This document shows, piece after piece, positions 31,940 to 40,145 of a DNA stretch of 64,000 nt. The translations under genes were made by a program, and so were the position numbers. How positions within the stretch are numbered: the first letter of the stretch is position 1; every line of letters starts with the position of its first letter. Source of the stretch: Streptomyces violascens (GTDB lineage: Bacteria > Actinomycetota > Actinomycetes > Streptomycetales > Streptomycetaceae); the NCBI RefSeq assembly GCF_014649955.1, contig NZ_BMUA01000008.1, positions 186,001-250,000 of the forward strand, read 5' to 3'. The notes under the pieces are model-generated. The model saw only the letters and a list, made by a program, of their open reading frames with translations. It ran no database searches and was not told the origin of the DNA.

Positions 31940-32416
31940 ATGACCGTCTGGCTTGCAGGGCAACGGGTCACCGCCGCGCTGCTCAACAACGACGCCGGAC
32001 AGTGGACTGCGTACACCCCGACGTGGACGAGCTCCGGTGGCGCCGCCCCGTCTCTCGGGAACGGGACGCTCGACGGCGAGTACTCCCTCAACGGCTCGAC
32101 GTGCACCGTCCGCATCGGCCTGATCGGCGGGTCCACCACCACGTGGGGCGGCGGACAGCACCGCTTCAATCTGCCGTTCACCGCGGCGTCTCTGGTGAAC
32201 AGCAACTTTGCGTGGATGGGCGCGGCGGTCGGCACGGATGCGGGCAACGCCTACTACCCGGGCGTGTGCCGGGTGTTCTCCGGCGGCACGTTCGTGATGC
32301 CGCTGTCGCCGACCACGTCCACCGGATCGGCGCCCGGCGAGTGGAACGCGACGAGGCCGTTCACGTGGGGCAACGGCGACTACATGGCCCTCGAAGTGAC
32401 CTACAAGCCCGCCTGA
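31940..32416 (+). CDS. Tail fibre-like protein
   Basis: The 158-aa product starts at ATG 31940 after GTGAGGAGG. It begins VWLAGQRVTAALLNNDAGQW and includes YTPTWTSSGGAAPSLGNGTLDGEYSLNGSTC, as in short tail-end proteins of Streptomyces phages. Beta-rich, possibly a receptor-binding tip. Confidence 0.6.
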   Translation: MTVWLAGQRVTAALLNNDAGQWTAYTPTWTSSGGAAPSLGNGTLDGEYSLNGSTCTVRIGLIGGSTTTWGGGQHRFNLPFTAASLVNSNFAWMGAAVGTDAGNAYYPGVCRVFSGGTFVMPLSPTTSTGSAPGEWNATRPFTWGNGDYMALEVTYKPA

Positions 32417-32433
32417 CCAAGGAGGTTGTTCCT

Positions 32434-32667
32434 ATGGCTACGTTCCCAGAGATCGACTCGGCCGGAGTTGCGTATCAGCTTCAGCTGTTCAGTGGCGCGG
32501 TGGGCGGTGTGCCCGTCATGGTCGGATTCCCGCAGGGCTACGAGCAGCTCCCGAACGCCGAGGCGGACCTGCGCGCGTTCGCGGATGCGCTCGCGGCACG
32601 GTGGTCGTTGCAGGTGACGGCGATCACCAAGTACTCGACCACATCTGCTGAGTTGGCGGGTGCGTGA
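32434..32667 (+). CDS. Small tail-region protein
   Basis: The 77-aa product starts at ATG 32434 after AAGGAGG. It reads YQLQLFSGAVGGVPVMVGFPQGYEQLPN and ends with a helical region. It may be a short fibre or chaperone preceding the lysis genes. No family is recognised. Confidence 0.5.
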   Translation: MATFPEIDSAGVAYQLQLFSGAVGGVPVMVGFPQGYEQLPNAEADLRAFADALAARWSLQVTAITKYSTTSAELAGA

Positions 32668-33545
32668 TGGCCGCTCAGTGGCGTCAGCTCGTCGACCGCG
32701 TGATGGCGGTGCCGGAGCAGATCTACGAACGCTGGAACTCGGCGGACGGCTGGGACAACGACAACCAGTTCGGGAAGGAATTCGGCGAGAACGGCGTGAG
32801 CTGGTGCGTGATCTTCGACTGGGTCATGTACTCGCGGGCCGGGCTCGCCAGCGTGGTGCCGCGCACCGACAACGTGTCCTCGTTCACCGACTGGGCACAA
32901 GCCCGCGGCCAGTGGTCGGACTACCCCAGCGTCGGTGCGTGGGTGAACTTCGGCGACGGCGCCCACACAGAGATCGTCGTCGGGTTCGACGCCGACACCG
33001 TGTACACCAAGGGCGGCAACAGCGTGAAGGCCGGCAGCACCGATGCCGGGCAGGGCAACGGGGTGTGGTCGCACGCGACCGCCCGCCGCTCGGCGCGCGT
33101 GGTCGGCTACTTCGCGCCGCGCTTCCCCGACGGCGTCTGTCCGCCGACCGCTGACCCGTCCGACCCGCGCGGCGGCACGGCCGTCACGTCCTGGCGGTGG
33201 TCTGGTCCTGCCGCCCCGTCTGTCCCTTCACCGTCACCGTCCGAGGAGGACACCATGCCCCAGCCCGTAGACCTGTGGGCCTACAAGAACAAGGACGACG
33301 AGGCCGCCGCTCGCAAGGCGTCCGGCGGGAAGTCCGGTGTCCCGGACGCGTACGGCTACCTCGTCGGCACGTACAAGAACGTCGCCGCCATGGGCGCCAC
33401 GATCAACACGCTCGCTCAGGCCCTCGGTGACGTGAAGGGCATCGACACCCCGGCGCTCATCGCCGCCGTGCAGGAGGCCATCAAGGACGCCGTCGTCGAC
33501 GTCGACGTCCACGTCACCAACTCCACCACCAACACCGGGAGCTGA
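32667..33545 (+). CDS. Endolysin, CHAP-like amidase
   Basis: The 292-aa product starts at ATG 32667; GTG 32664 is 3 nt upstream. The catalytic part has GENGVSWCVIFDWVMY (Cys near residue 50) and DGAHTEIVVG (His near 112), the Cys-His pair of CHAP/NlpC-type peptidoglycan amidases. After a Pro/Ser linker (about 180-195), a second domain (PQPVDLWAYKNKDDEAAARK) probably binds the wall. It is followed by holin-like genes. Confidence 0.8.
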   Translation: MAAQWRQLVDRVMAVPEQIYERWNSADGWDNDNQFGKEFGENGVSWCVIFDWVMYSRAGLASVVPRTDNVSSFTDWAQARGQWSDYPSVGAWVNFGDGAHTEIVVGFDADTVYTKGGNSVKAGSTDAGQGNGVWSHATARRSARVVGYFAPRFPDGVCPPTADPSDPRGGTAVTSWRWSGPAAPSVPSPSPSEEDTMPQPVDLWAYKNKDDEAAARKASGGKSGVPDAYGYLVGTYKNVAAMGATINTLAQALGDVKGIDTPALIAAVQEAIKDAVVDVDVHVTNSTTNTGS

Positions 33546-33546
33546 C

Positions 33547-33873
33547 ATGCAGACCCACCTCGACGCCGCGTACTGGCTCGGCCTCGTCACCAGCCTCGTT
33601 CTGCCCGTCCTCGTCGGCCTCGTCACCACGAGAGTGACCAGCGCCGGCCTCAAGGCCACGCTGCTGCTCGCCCTGTCCACGGCCAACGGCTTCGTCGTCG
33701 AGTACGCGGCACCGCACCCGGCCGGGTACAGCGTCGGCACCGCAGCCGTGCTCGCACTCGTCGCGTTCGGTTCGGGCACGCTCGCGCACTTCGGGTTCTG
33801 GAAGCCGACCGGCGTCTCTGGCCTGGCGCAGGACTCGCTGATCACCGCCCGCCCGCAGCCGACCGGCGTCTGA
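33547..33873 (+). CDS. Holin candidate
   Basis: The 108-aa product starts at ATG 33547, one nt after the endolysin stop. Two membrane segments (YWLGLVTSLVLPVLVGLVT; ATLLLALSTANGFVVEYA, with VGTAAVLALVAFGSGTLAHFGF) fit a holin-like topology. Its direct neighbourhood to endolysin supports holin function. Confidence 0.65.
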   Translation: MQTHLDAAYWLGLVTSLVLPVLVGLVTTRVTSAGLKATLLLALSTANGFVVEYAAPHPAGYSVGTAAVLALVAFGSGTLAHFGFWKPTGVSGLAQDSLITARPQPTGV

Positions 33874-33907
33874 CCCTGCCCACTGCGAGCGACCGGGAGG
33901 GCGCCTG

Positions 33908-34174
33908 ATGGATGCCGCCATGGTCACGGCGCTAGCCGCACTCATTGCGGGGCCCGTGGCCGCGGCGGCCGCCATGTACGGCACCCGCGGCGCATCGCGG
34001 GCGGCCCGGGAGGGCAGCGCATTGACCGGCTACAACAGCCTCACGGACCAGCTCCAGGAGGAACGCGCCGAGCTGCGGGCCGAGCTTGCCATGGCACGAG
34101 CGGAACTGGCGGCCGAGCGCGCGGAAGTCGCCCGGCTCAAGACGCTCGTGGCGCAGCTGGGGGGCACCCCGTGA
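33908..34174 (+). CDS. Membrane-anchored coiled-coil protein of the lysis cassette
   Basis: The 88-aa product starts at ATG 33908 after GGGAGGGCGC. An N-terminal span (MVTALAALIAGPVAAAAAMY) is followed by a Glu/Arg/Leu-rich coiled coil (residues 45-82). It overlaps the next gene (GTGA). It may be a second holin-type or regulatory protein. Confidence 0.55.
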   Translation: MDAAMVTALAALIAGPVAAAAAMYGTRGASRAAREGSALTGYNSLTDQLQEERAELRAELAMARAELAAERAEVARLKTLVAQLGGTP

Positions 34175-34884
34175 CGCATGCCGAGCGGCTCCTCTACCGC
34201 GGCCGGCATCTCCTGTGGATCGTCGCGGCCCTGCTCTTCCTCGGCGGCGCCGTGGCGCTGGCGTTCCTCCAGATCGACCGGGCCGAGCAGCGCGCCGACA
34301 AGCTCGCCGACGAGGCCGACCTACGCGGCACCGCCGTGTCGACGCTCGCCGGAGACGTGCGGGCCCTGCGCCAGCAGGTCACAGTGAAGGGCGGCATCCC
34401 AGTGGCCCCGGACCCCACGAAGGCCGTGAAGAACTTGCAGGACCGGGCCGAGGTGCCGGTGCCGATCCCCGGCCCGCCCGGCCCGAAATGCGACCCCGGC
34501 GACCCGGGCAAGCCCGCGCCGACACTGACGCCGAGTCCCGGTCCGCCCGGCGCGGCCGGGAAGGACGGCGCCGACTCGACTGTGCCGGGGCCCGCCGGCC
34601 CGACCGGTCCCGCGGGCCCGGCGGGGAAGGACGGCACGGACGGTGCCGCGGGCAGGGACGGGACGGACGGGCGGCCGCCCGCGGGGTGGACGTACACGGA
34701 CCCGCAGGGCGTGACGTACTCGTGCGGCCCGGCCGACGGATTCGATCCGGCCGCGCCGCGGTACCGGTGCTCTGCGGCGGGTGGCGCGGCGTCCCCTTCA
34801 CCGGCGTCGCGTCGAGGCCTTCTCGGGGTGGGAGTGCTCGCGATGTCGTCGGTGTACCGGCGGCTCGGCGGGCAGGTCAGCTAG
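34171..34884 (+). CDS. Membrane-anchored collagen-like protein
   Basis: The 237-aa product starts at GTG 34171. One membrane span (LLWIVAALLFLGGAVALAFLQ) is followed by a short helix and Gly-X-Y repeats (PGPPGPKCDPGDPGKP and GPAGPTGPAGPAGKDGTDG, about residues 107-170), then a Cys-containing C-terminal domain. Collagen-like phage proteins are usually virion fibres; here the anchor and position after lysis genes are unusual. Confidence 0.6.
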   Translation: MTHAERLLYRGRHLLWIVAALLFLGGAVALAFLQIDRAEQRADKLADEADLRGTAVSTLAGDVRALRQQVTVKGGIPVAPDPTKAVKNLQDRAEVPVPIPGPPGPKCDPGDPGKPAPTLTPSPGPPGAAGKDGADSTVPGPAGPTGPAGPAGKDGTDGAAGRDGTDGRPPAGWTYTDPQGVTYSCGPADGFDPAAPRYRCSAAGGAASPSPASRRGLLGVGVLAMSSVYRRLGGQVS

Positions 34885-35086
34885 GTTCCCAGTCCTCGGG
34901 GCCGCCGCCGCGCCAGTCGATGAGCGGCGACCGGATGACGTCGAGTTCGTCGACGTCGAGTCCGGCCCTGCGGAGCCATATGACGAGGTCTCGTAGGTCG
35001 GTGGCGCGGCCGAGGATGGTTCCGTCGATGCGCACGCGGCGGGCGCCCTGCTCGTCGGGCGGATAGACGACGATGACCTTGGCCAT
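34877..35086 (-). CDS. Small protein, function unknown
   Basis: The 69-aa product starts at ATG 35086. It reads AKVIVVYPPDEQGARRVRIDG and DLRDLVIWLRRAGLDVDELDV. It overlaps the end of the collagen-like gene by 8 nt on the opposite strand. It belongs to a group of small phage proteins of unknown function. Confidence 0.55.
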   Translation of the reverse strand: MAKVIVVYPPDEQGARRVRIDGTILGRATDLRDLVIWLRRAGLDVDELDVIRSPLIDWRGGGPEDWEPS

Positions 35087-35164
35087 AGATCCAGGGTGCG
35101 GCGACGGGCCGATGATCGCAGAGCCTGAGGTGCTCGTTACTCTGCCTCTCAGGGGAGGGTGAAT

Positions 35165-35326
35165 ATGGGGAGCCTTGTCGTGAACGCCCTCATGGTCCTG
35201 GCGGTAGCCGGGGCGGGGGCAGCGGCGCTGATAGCGCTGGGGTTCGTGGCAGTCGTACTGACGGTGCGCTGGCGAAAGCGGACGATCGCCGCCATGGAGC
35301 AGGCCGAGCGGCACTCTGGCGGATAG
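35165..35326 (+). CDS. 53-aa single-span membrane protein
   Basis: It starts at ATG 35165 after GGGGAGGG. A long hydrophobic stretch (VVNALMVLAVAGAGAAALIA) precedes a basic stretch TVRWRKRTIAAMEQAERHSGG. It ends exactly where the convergent gene ends. Function unknown. Confidence 0.5.
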   Translation: MGSLVVNALMVLAVAGAGAAALIALGFVAVVLTVRWRKRTIAAMEQAERHSGG

Positions 35327-35677
35327 CTACTCAAGCACGCCGAGTTCGGTGTCGGGACGACAGAACTGGCAGCCGGGGACACCCTCGGTCAGGGCGCGGA
35401 GGGCTTGGTCGCGACTGATCGCCTGAGTAGTGCCGCCTTCAGTCATGCCGCAGTCGCCGACGTGTACGGTCCGCGGCGGCTTCGTTCCCCGGGCGGATGG
35501 GGCGCGGCTGGTCGTGATGATCCAAGCTGGGGGTTCGGGTGGCAGTCGCCGTGCGGCCTGCTCGGCTTCGACCTCCTGCACCTTGGCGATCTTCTGCCGG
35601 ACCTGATCCAAGGTGAGGGTCAGCCACGTCTCCAGAGTGCGGAGACGGGGCAGGTCAGGCGGCAGGTGCTCGTACAC
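35327..35677 (-). CDS. DUF6233-type protein
   Basis: The 116-aa product is taken from GTG 35677, which begins YEHLPPDLPRLRTLETWLTL. The C-terminal part reads VHVGDCGMTEGG and ALTEGVPGCQFCRPDTELGVL. Both ends match the DUF6233 family common in Streptomyces genomes and prophages. Function unknown. Confidence 0.7.
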   Translation of the reverse strand: MYEHLPPDLPRLRTLETWLTLTLDQVRQKIAKVQEVEAEQAARRLPPEPPAWIITTSRAPSARGTKPPRTVHVGDCGMTEGGTTQAISRDQALRALTEGVPGCQFCRPDTELGVLE

Positions 35678-35766
35678 ATGTTCTAGTGTATGGCGCTTCC
35701 GGATACTCCCGCCTCTCGGCCTGCCCGCGCCCGTATCCTGCTGCTCCACATCCCGAGGGGGGACTC

Positions 35767-36204
35767 ATGGCACACACTGGGGCACCGCCATCAGACGGCC
35801 ACAACAGACCTGCCGACTCCCGAGGGCGCACCCGCCGACCGACGAATGCCGGGATCATCCTGGCCGCCGGTGTCGCCGTCGTCATCGCGTTCTGGCTCGG
35901 CCGAGCTACCGCCCCACCGAAGGCCCCAGTCCAATCAGCCAACTGCGCAGAGACGACTAAAGCTGCTGTCGACCTCAACTCTCAGCTCAAAGATCAACAA
36001 GCGGGCGGCCAGACGGACGCCGTTGCGACAACGGCGCGGACCTTCGCCACGCTCATCCTCCAGAACCCGGGCTGCTTCAACCCAAGCGAACGCGCCACGG
36101 CGCAACAGTTCCTGGACCAGCACGCCCTCGACCAGACCAGCCAGGACATCGAGAGGCTACGCGAAGCCCAGTGCAAGGCGGCAGGCAAGGGCTGGTGGTG
36201 CTGA
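35767..36204 (+). CDS. Membrane-anchored small protein
   Basis: The 145-aa product starts at ATG 35767, behind GAGGGGGG; an earlier in-frame start at 35686 is less likely. One span (NAGIILAAGVAVVIAFWLG) is followed by an extracytoplasmic helical part with three or four Cys (SANCAETT, NPGCFNP, EAQCKAA, WWC). Function unknown. Confidence 0.55.
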   Translation: MAHTGAPPSDGHNRPADSRGRTRRPTNAGIILAAGVAVVIAFWLGRATAPPKAPVQSANCAETTKAAVDLNSQLKDQQAGGQTDAVATTARTFATLILQNPGCFNPSERATAQQFLDQHALDQTSQDIERLREAQCKAAGKGWWC

Positions 36205-36290
36205 CCCACCCCGCCGTTGTCGGTGGCCGTCGTTACCGTGGTCGTAGTCCACATCAGCGCGAGTTTGGCTGCTGGCGCTACTCGGACCCT

Positions 36291-36322
36291 GCCCCGCCAC
36301 GAAACAGCGTTCGCGGCGGGGC
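36291..36322. terminator. GC-rich hairpin
   Basis: GCCCCGCC (36291-36298) pairs with GGCGGGGC (36315-36322) around a 16-nt loop. It follows the anchored protein gene. Confidence 0.45.
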
Positions 36323-36342
36323 ATCGCCATGCACAATGAGCC

Positions 36343-36525
36343 ATGACCACCACGCTCGTCCCCGCCGCGGCCCGCGCTGTCACCGCCCCGCCGACCGCCC
36401 GCCGTGTGCCGCTCACCGCGCGCGCAGCTGCGCAGCACGCCGGCCTCGTCCCGGCCGCCCTCGATCGCGTCACCACGGCCAGGGCCACCGTGCCGAGTGC
36501 GTCGGCGTTCCAGTCCGCGCTATAG
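36343..36525 (+). CDS. 60-aa Ala/Thr-rich peptide
   Basis: It starts at ATG 36343 and reads MTTTLVPAAARAVTAPPTA, ending SASAFQSAL. The 3' 58 bp recur in degenerate form at 36794-36852, beyond the next gene. That suggests this gene or its 3' end was once duplicated. Function unknown. Confidence 0.45.
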   Translation: MTTTLVPAAARAVTAPPTARRVPLTARAAAQHAGLVPAALDRVTTARATVPSASAFQSAL

Positions 36526-36526
36526 A

Positions 36527-36757
36527 TCAGGCCTCGGGCCCCGGGTGCCGCGCGATCCGCTTCACCTCTGCCTCAACCTCATACCGGTTCTGGCCAGTCG
36601 CTTCGGCGTGCGCCGTGATCCCGGCCTGTACCTGCTCGGTGGCCTCACGCCACGGCAGCCACGCTTCCGCAGAGTACGGCCCGGCCAGAGCCTCCCGCTG
36701 CGCAGCCCAGGCCTTGCGTTCCAGTTCAATCAGCTCGTCAGTCAGTTCGATAGCCAC
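36527..36757 (-). CDS. Small helical protein
   Basis: The 76-aa product starts at ATG 36757: MAIELTDELIELERKAWAAQ...WREATEQVQAGITAHAEATGQ. It is strongly helical. It lies between the two degenerate repeat copies. Such short Streptomyces phage proteins have no known role. Confidence 0.55.
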   Translation of the reverse strand: MAIELTDELIELERKAWAAQREALAGPYSAEAWLPWREATEQVQAGITAHAEATGQNRYEVEAEVKRIARHPGPEA

Positions 36758-36793
36758 GACGCGGGATCCTAAGCGGCCGGTCTGACATCACGC

Positions 36794-36852
36794 CGCCTCA
36801 CCGCGGCCAGCGAGACCGTGCCGTCCGTCTCCGTGTTCCAGGACCGCGCTAT
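36794..36852. repeat. Degenerate copy of the 36466-36523 segment
   Basis: Roughly 59 bp ending TTCCAGGACCGCGCTAT resembles the 3' end of the 36343 gene. It has no intact reading frame and is probably the leftover of a duplicated small gene. Confidence 0.5.
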
Positions 36853-36863
36853 GGCCCCCACCT

Positions 36864-37715
36864 TCAGGGCTTGTGCAGCGCGCTTTGGGCACGTGCGATC
36901 AGCCGGTGCGCGTCGGCTCCGTAGACCGCAGACTCGCGCAGGGTTTCCCAGGTGCGCAGGTAGGTAGCAACGCTGTCCGGGTCGTCGATCCGCAGTTCGG
37001 CATGCCAGGTCTCGACGATCACCTGTCGCTGGTCGTAGATCCAAAACGCGGTTGCGGGCGGGATCTTGAGCGAGGCGCCCAGGGGGACGATCCCCAGCTC
37101 GACCGTGGCCAGGCCGATGACGCCGGCCAGTCGGTCCAGCTGAGCGTTGAGGACAGCGGGCGGGCAGATCAGCGCGTACAGCACCGGTTCCCAGAGCAGG
37201 ATCCGGTACCGCTTGCCTGGCTGGTAGAGGCCTTCCTGCATCCGCATCCGCGCGCGGACGGCGTCATCGGTGTCCTGCGGTGACCGCTGGAGTTCCGAGT
37301 AGCGGGTGAAGATCGCACGGGCGTAGTCGGGAATCTGGAGGACGCCGACGACCATAGCGCCCTCCCATGCGTGGAATTCGGCAACTTGCGCTTGGCCGGC
37401 CACGTGGCCGAGCTGCACGGGTTTGTGCCCCTCCGCAAGCTGCCGCCTCCACGAGCGTACGTGGTTCTCCATACCGGCCAGCATGGCCAGCAGTTCGTCC
37501 GCGGCTTCTGGCTGCCCTGTTGCTTCTGCCCACATGCGCAGGTCATCGGCCGTGGCGGTCTGCCTGCCGTTCTCCAGGCGCGACACTTTGGATTGTGCCC
37601 AGCCGAGGGCCTTCGCGAGGTGTACGCCTGTGAGCCGACCTCCAGGGCGGGACTCGCGCACCTCCCGGAGACGCGCTCCGAGGGCTACACGCGCTTGCTG
37701 GAAGTCGGTACTCAC
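36864..37715 (-). CDS. Xre-type HTH regulator with DUF5753
   Basis: The 283-aa product starts at GTG 37715. An N-terminal HTH (VHLAKALGWAQSKVSRLENGR) is followed by the DUF5753 domain, with QIPDYARAIFTRY, RMQEGLYQPGKRYRILLWEP and VIVETWHAELRID. Streptomyces has many such regulators, which are usually partnered with a small DUF397 or DUF6879 gene next door, as here. They may control development or act as paired regulatory modules. Confidence 0.8.
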   Translation of the reverse strand: MSTDFQQARVALGARLREVRESRPGGRLTGVHLAKALGWAQSKVSRLENGRQTATADDLRMWAEATGQPEAADELLAMLAGMENHVRSWRRQLAEGHKPVQLGHVAGQAQVAEFHAWEGAMVVGVLQIPDYARAIFTRYSELQRSPQDTDDAVRARMRMQEGLYQPGKRYRILLWEPVLYALICPPAVLNAQLDRLAGVIGLATVELGIVPLGASLKIPPATAFWIYDQRQVIVETWHAELRIDDPDSVATYLRTWETLRESAVYGADAHRLIARAQSALHKP

Positions 37716-37725
37716 CGGCTCACTC

Positions 37726-38472
37726 TCACTCTGCGGCGGCGACTTCCGCCGCGAACGTCTCATACGGAACGGCATGGTGCCAGGCGGCATCGCGGGCCTG
37801 GCAGTAGCGGAGCACTGCGGCGGGCTCGGTGATCAGCTCGACGTTGATCAAGTTGTCTGCGTCGTCGAAGTTGAGCAGCGCGGCCATGCGGGAGTCGAAC
37901 AGCCAGAAGTCCTCGTGGGGAAGACGCAGATCGTCGGCGTCGCTGCGCCATAGGTTGCGCATGTCCTCCCCGACCGCTGCGTTGCGCCGGGCGTTTTCGA
38001 GGAGATACAGCTGGCCGGGTGTTGGCGGTGAGTCGACGATGCGGACCCGCTCGAACCTCTTGCCCAGGGCAGTCTGCTCGCGCCGGTCAGCGCACCACTC
38101 CAGGTCTGCGCCTGACCAGTCCACTGGTTCGCCCCGCTTGAACTGCGCGTAGGTGTCGGTGAGTTCATCGGAGGCGTAGCGGCGTCGCGTCTCCAGGCGC
38201 CAGGCGGTGTGCTTGAACACGCTGAACAGCTGGTCGAACTCGTCGAGGTCGATGATGTGGGGAGTGCGGCTCTTCGGGCCCCAGTCGACCAGGACTTCGC
38301 GCGGCACGATGATCGCCTGCTCGCCCGGGGACAGGTGCTGAAGCTGGGCGACGTCGGCGGGGTCGGTGAGCGGCGGTCCGTGGACGATGACTTCGCCGCT
38401 GTCGAGGTCTTCGTGTACGGACGGGCACCCGTTGACGCCGGAGCCGGTGCCGTTGAAGCGCAGTCGTCGCAT
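37726..38472 (-). CDS. DUF397-like/DUF6879 protein paired with the HTH regulator
   Basis: The 248-aa product is taken from ATG 38472, which has AAAGGA upstream; an earlier ATG lies 8 codons before. The first about 70 residues (SGVNGCPSVHEDLDSGEVIVHG and EQAIIVPREVL) look like a DUF397-type domain. The rest (FDQLFSVFKHTAWRLETRRRY; RVRIVDSPPTPGQLYLLE; DFWLFDSRMAALLNFDD) is DUF6879. The two genes are 10 bp apart on the same strand and form a unit. Confidence 0.75.
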   Translation of the reverse strand: MRRLRFNGTGSGVNGCPSVHEDLDSGEVIVHGPPLTDPADVAQLQHLSPGEQAIIVPREVLVDWGPKSRTPHIIDLDEFDQLFSVFKHTAWRLETRRRYASDELTDTYAQFKRGEPVDWSGADLEWCADRREQTALGKRFERVRIVDSPPTPGQLYLLENARRNAAVGEDMRNLWRSDADDLRLPHEDFWLFDSRMAALLNFDDADNLINVELITEPAAVLRYCQARDAAWHHAVPYETFAAEVAAAE

Positions 38473-38644
38473 GATCGTGTCCTTTCGTCGGGACATTGAT
38501 CCACCAGCATCGTCGGGTGATGAGCCCTGCGCTACAGAGTGCCCCCTACCTGCATTGAGATACAGCCGCATATCCCGCCAATGCTGCTGCATATGCTCGC
38601 ATAATGCCTAGCGGGCTCAACTCCTGCTCCATACCGTCCAGTTC
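38473..38644. promoter_or_regulatory. Divergent intergenic region with GCATAT repeats
   Basis: GCATAT at 38568-38573 and the perfect palindrome GCATATGC at 38589-38596 lie between the DUF6879 gene and the 38645 gene. They could be operator sites for the HTH regulator. A CATAAT at 38600-38605 resembles a -10 element. Confidence 0.4.
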
Positions 38645-38866
38645 ATGGCGAAGAAGAACAGCACGATCGACCCGTGTGCAGCAACGGAACAGCTGCGTGC
38701 CGCGCTGACCCGTGCCGGGATCGTCCTCCCGTCCCTCGGCCTCGATGACGGTGGATCCCTCGGTCTGATCAACCTCGGTCGCGTGCGCGCCGACGTGGCG
38801 ATCCGCCTTGCGGTGCGCCTCGACAAGGGTCACGACGCGTCGCTCGTGTCCGACGCAGCCCTGTAG
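38645..38866 (+). CDS. Small Streptomyces-type protein, function unknown
   Basis: The 73-aa product starts at ATG 38645. It includes DPCAATEQLRAALTRAGIVLPSLG and GLINLGRVRADVAIRLA, a short helical family seen near HTH/DUF genes in Streptomyces. No strong ribosome site is visible, so expression may be leaderless-like. Confidence 0.55.
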   Translation: MAKKNSTIDPCAATEQLRAALTRAGIVLPSLGLDDGGSLGLINLGRVRADVAIRLAVRLDKGHDASLVSDAAL

Positions 38867-38899
38867 CCACCGCCACGCCGCCCGCCCCAGGGAGTCTTT

Positions 38900-39388
38900 G
38901 TGAGCACCGCAACCGATGCCGGAAGAGAAGCCGTAGCGGACTGGCTCGCCGCCAGCCTCAACCGGCCCGACAATGCCCACCAGGAGTGGGCGGACAACGG
39001 CGTCGCCGTCCTCGCGCTCGGCCGCCGGTTCTCCGCATACCGCCTGGCGGACGAACTCGTCCACGCCGTAGGAGCCAACACCGGCCCGGCGACCACCTCA
39101 CTGATCCTGCGCACGTTGGGCGGCCCCGTCATCCACGACCCGCGCGGCCACCGCTTCTACGTGCTGGTGCCGTCGTCCCCGCCCGCCCAGAACCTCGGCC
39201 CGTACGCCACCTACCTCGGCCTCGGCAACTACCTGGGCGTACCCCGCGTCGAGGACGACGAGCCGGGCGAAGCTGGCGCCAGCTACTGGGCTGTACCCAT
39301 GAAGCGACCGGGCGCCCTGTGCAGCCCGCCAGCCGTGACCGGACTCATCAACGCGGGGACAGCTGCACTCACCGGCCAGGCCGACTGA
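38900..39388 (+). CDS. Conserved actinophage-type protein
   Basis: The 162-aa product starts at GTG 38900. It reads DWLAASLNRPDNAHQEWADNGVAVLALGRRFSAYRLADELVH and RGHRFYVLVPSSPP. The pattern resembles small actinobacterial proteins near prim-pol-like genes, but I do not assign primase activity. It overlaps the next gene (TGATG). Confidence 0.5.
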   Translation: MSTATDAGREAVADWLAASLNRPDNAHQEWADNGVAVLALGRRFSAYRLADELVHAVGANTGPATTSLILRTLGGPVIHDPRGHRFYVLVPSSPPAQNLGPYATYLGLGNYLGVPRVEDDEPGEAGASYWAVPMKRPGALCSPPAVTGLINAGTAALTGQAD

Positions 39389-39567
39389 TGACCGCGACGA
39401 AAGCCCCGAGCACCTACGTGACCCCCGAGTGCCGCGAGGCCCGCAACCTCAGCTGGGAGGCCGGGCACCGTCACTGCCCCGGCCCGCTCGACGTACGGCA
39501 GCGCCGGGGATCGGTGCCCCTCGAAGTCCTCAAGTGCGCCTGTCACTGCCACAACTTGACCCACTGA
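39388..39567 (+). CDS. 59-aa Cys/His protein
   Basis: It starts at ATG 39388, coupled to the previous stop. It contains TPECREARNLSWEAGHRHCPGP and CACHCHNLTH, typical Cys/His spacing for a zinc site. Function unknown. Confidence 0.5.
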   Translation: MTATKAPSTYVTPECREARNLSWEAGHRHCPGPLDVRQRRGSVPLEVLKCACHCHNLTH

Positions 39568-39651
39568 CTCTCCGTCCCGGCCGACGAACTCCAGGCAGGA
39601 CCGCGGCCGGGACGGGGCCCTGCACCACCGTCCATCGAACGGAGGCACCAC

Positions 39652-40116
39652 ATGCACCAGCTGACAGCGCGAACGCTCCTCACCGACGCCCAGTTCAACG
39701 ACGTCCGCGCGACGATCCTCGACAACAACCCGGGCATGGAGCCCGACCTCGCAGCCCGCATCCTCACCGACGCCCTCGCCTTCCTGGCGGTCGCGGCCGG
39801 ACGCGGCGGCCACGGCCTGGTCCCGAGCCGTGTCGTCGACGAGGGCTGGCACGCTCTCATCCTGCACACCGGGCTCTACCAGAACCTGTGCGGCCGACTG
39901 GGCGGGTTCGTCCACCACGTCCCCGAGCGGCCCGACCCCGGCCGGTTCAGCGCTGCTGCTCTTGAGCGGACCATCGGCGCCATCGAGAGTGCTGGGTACA
40001 GCGTCGACGCTGACCTGTGGCGGTCGCCCGAGGATCAGCTCGTTTCGGTGGCGGCCTCCTGCCAGCATTCCGACGACAGCGGCCCCATCGTCATCATCCC
40101 CAAGCCCAGCAGCTGA
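39652..40116 (+). CDS. Glycine-rich domain-containing (GRDP-like) protein
   Basis: The 154-aa product starts at ATG 39652 after GGAGG. It contains VVDEGWHALILHTGLYQNLCGRLGGFVHH.P, matching short proteins of the glycine-rich-domain group common in Streptomyces. Function unknown. Confidence 0.6.
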   Translation: MHQLTARTLLTDAQFNDVRATILDNNPGMEPDLAARILTDALAFLAVAAGRGGHGLVPSRVVDEGWHALILHTGLYQNLCGRLGGFVHHVPERPDPGRFSAAALERTIGAIESAGYSVDADLWRSPEDQLVSVAASCQHSDDSGPIVIIPKPSS

Positions 40117-40145
40117 CCCCCTAGCCTGTGCGGCAGGAGGTAGGC

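Noticed and set aside
34160-34880. Alternative frames over the collagen-like gene
   Set aside because: Gly-X-Y regularity appears only in the GTG 34171 frame; other frames are Arg/Pro/Ala-rich shadows.
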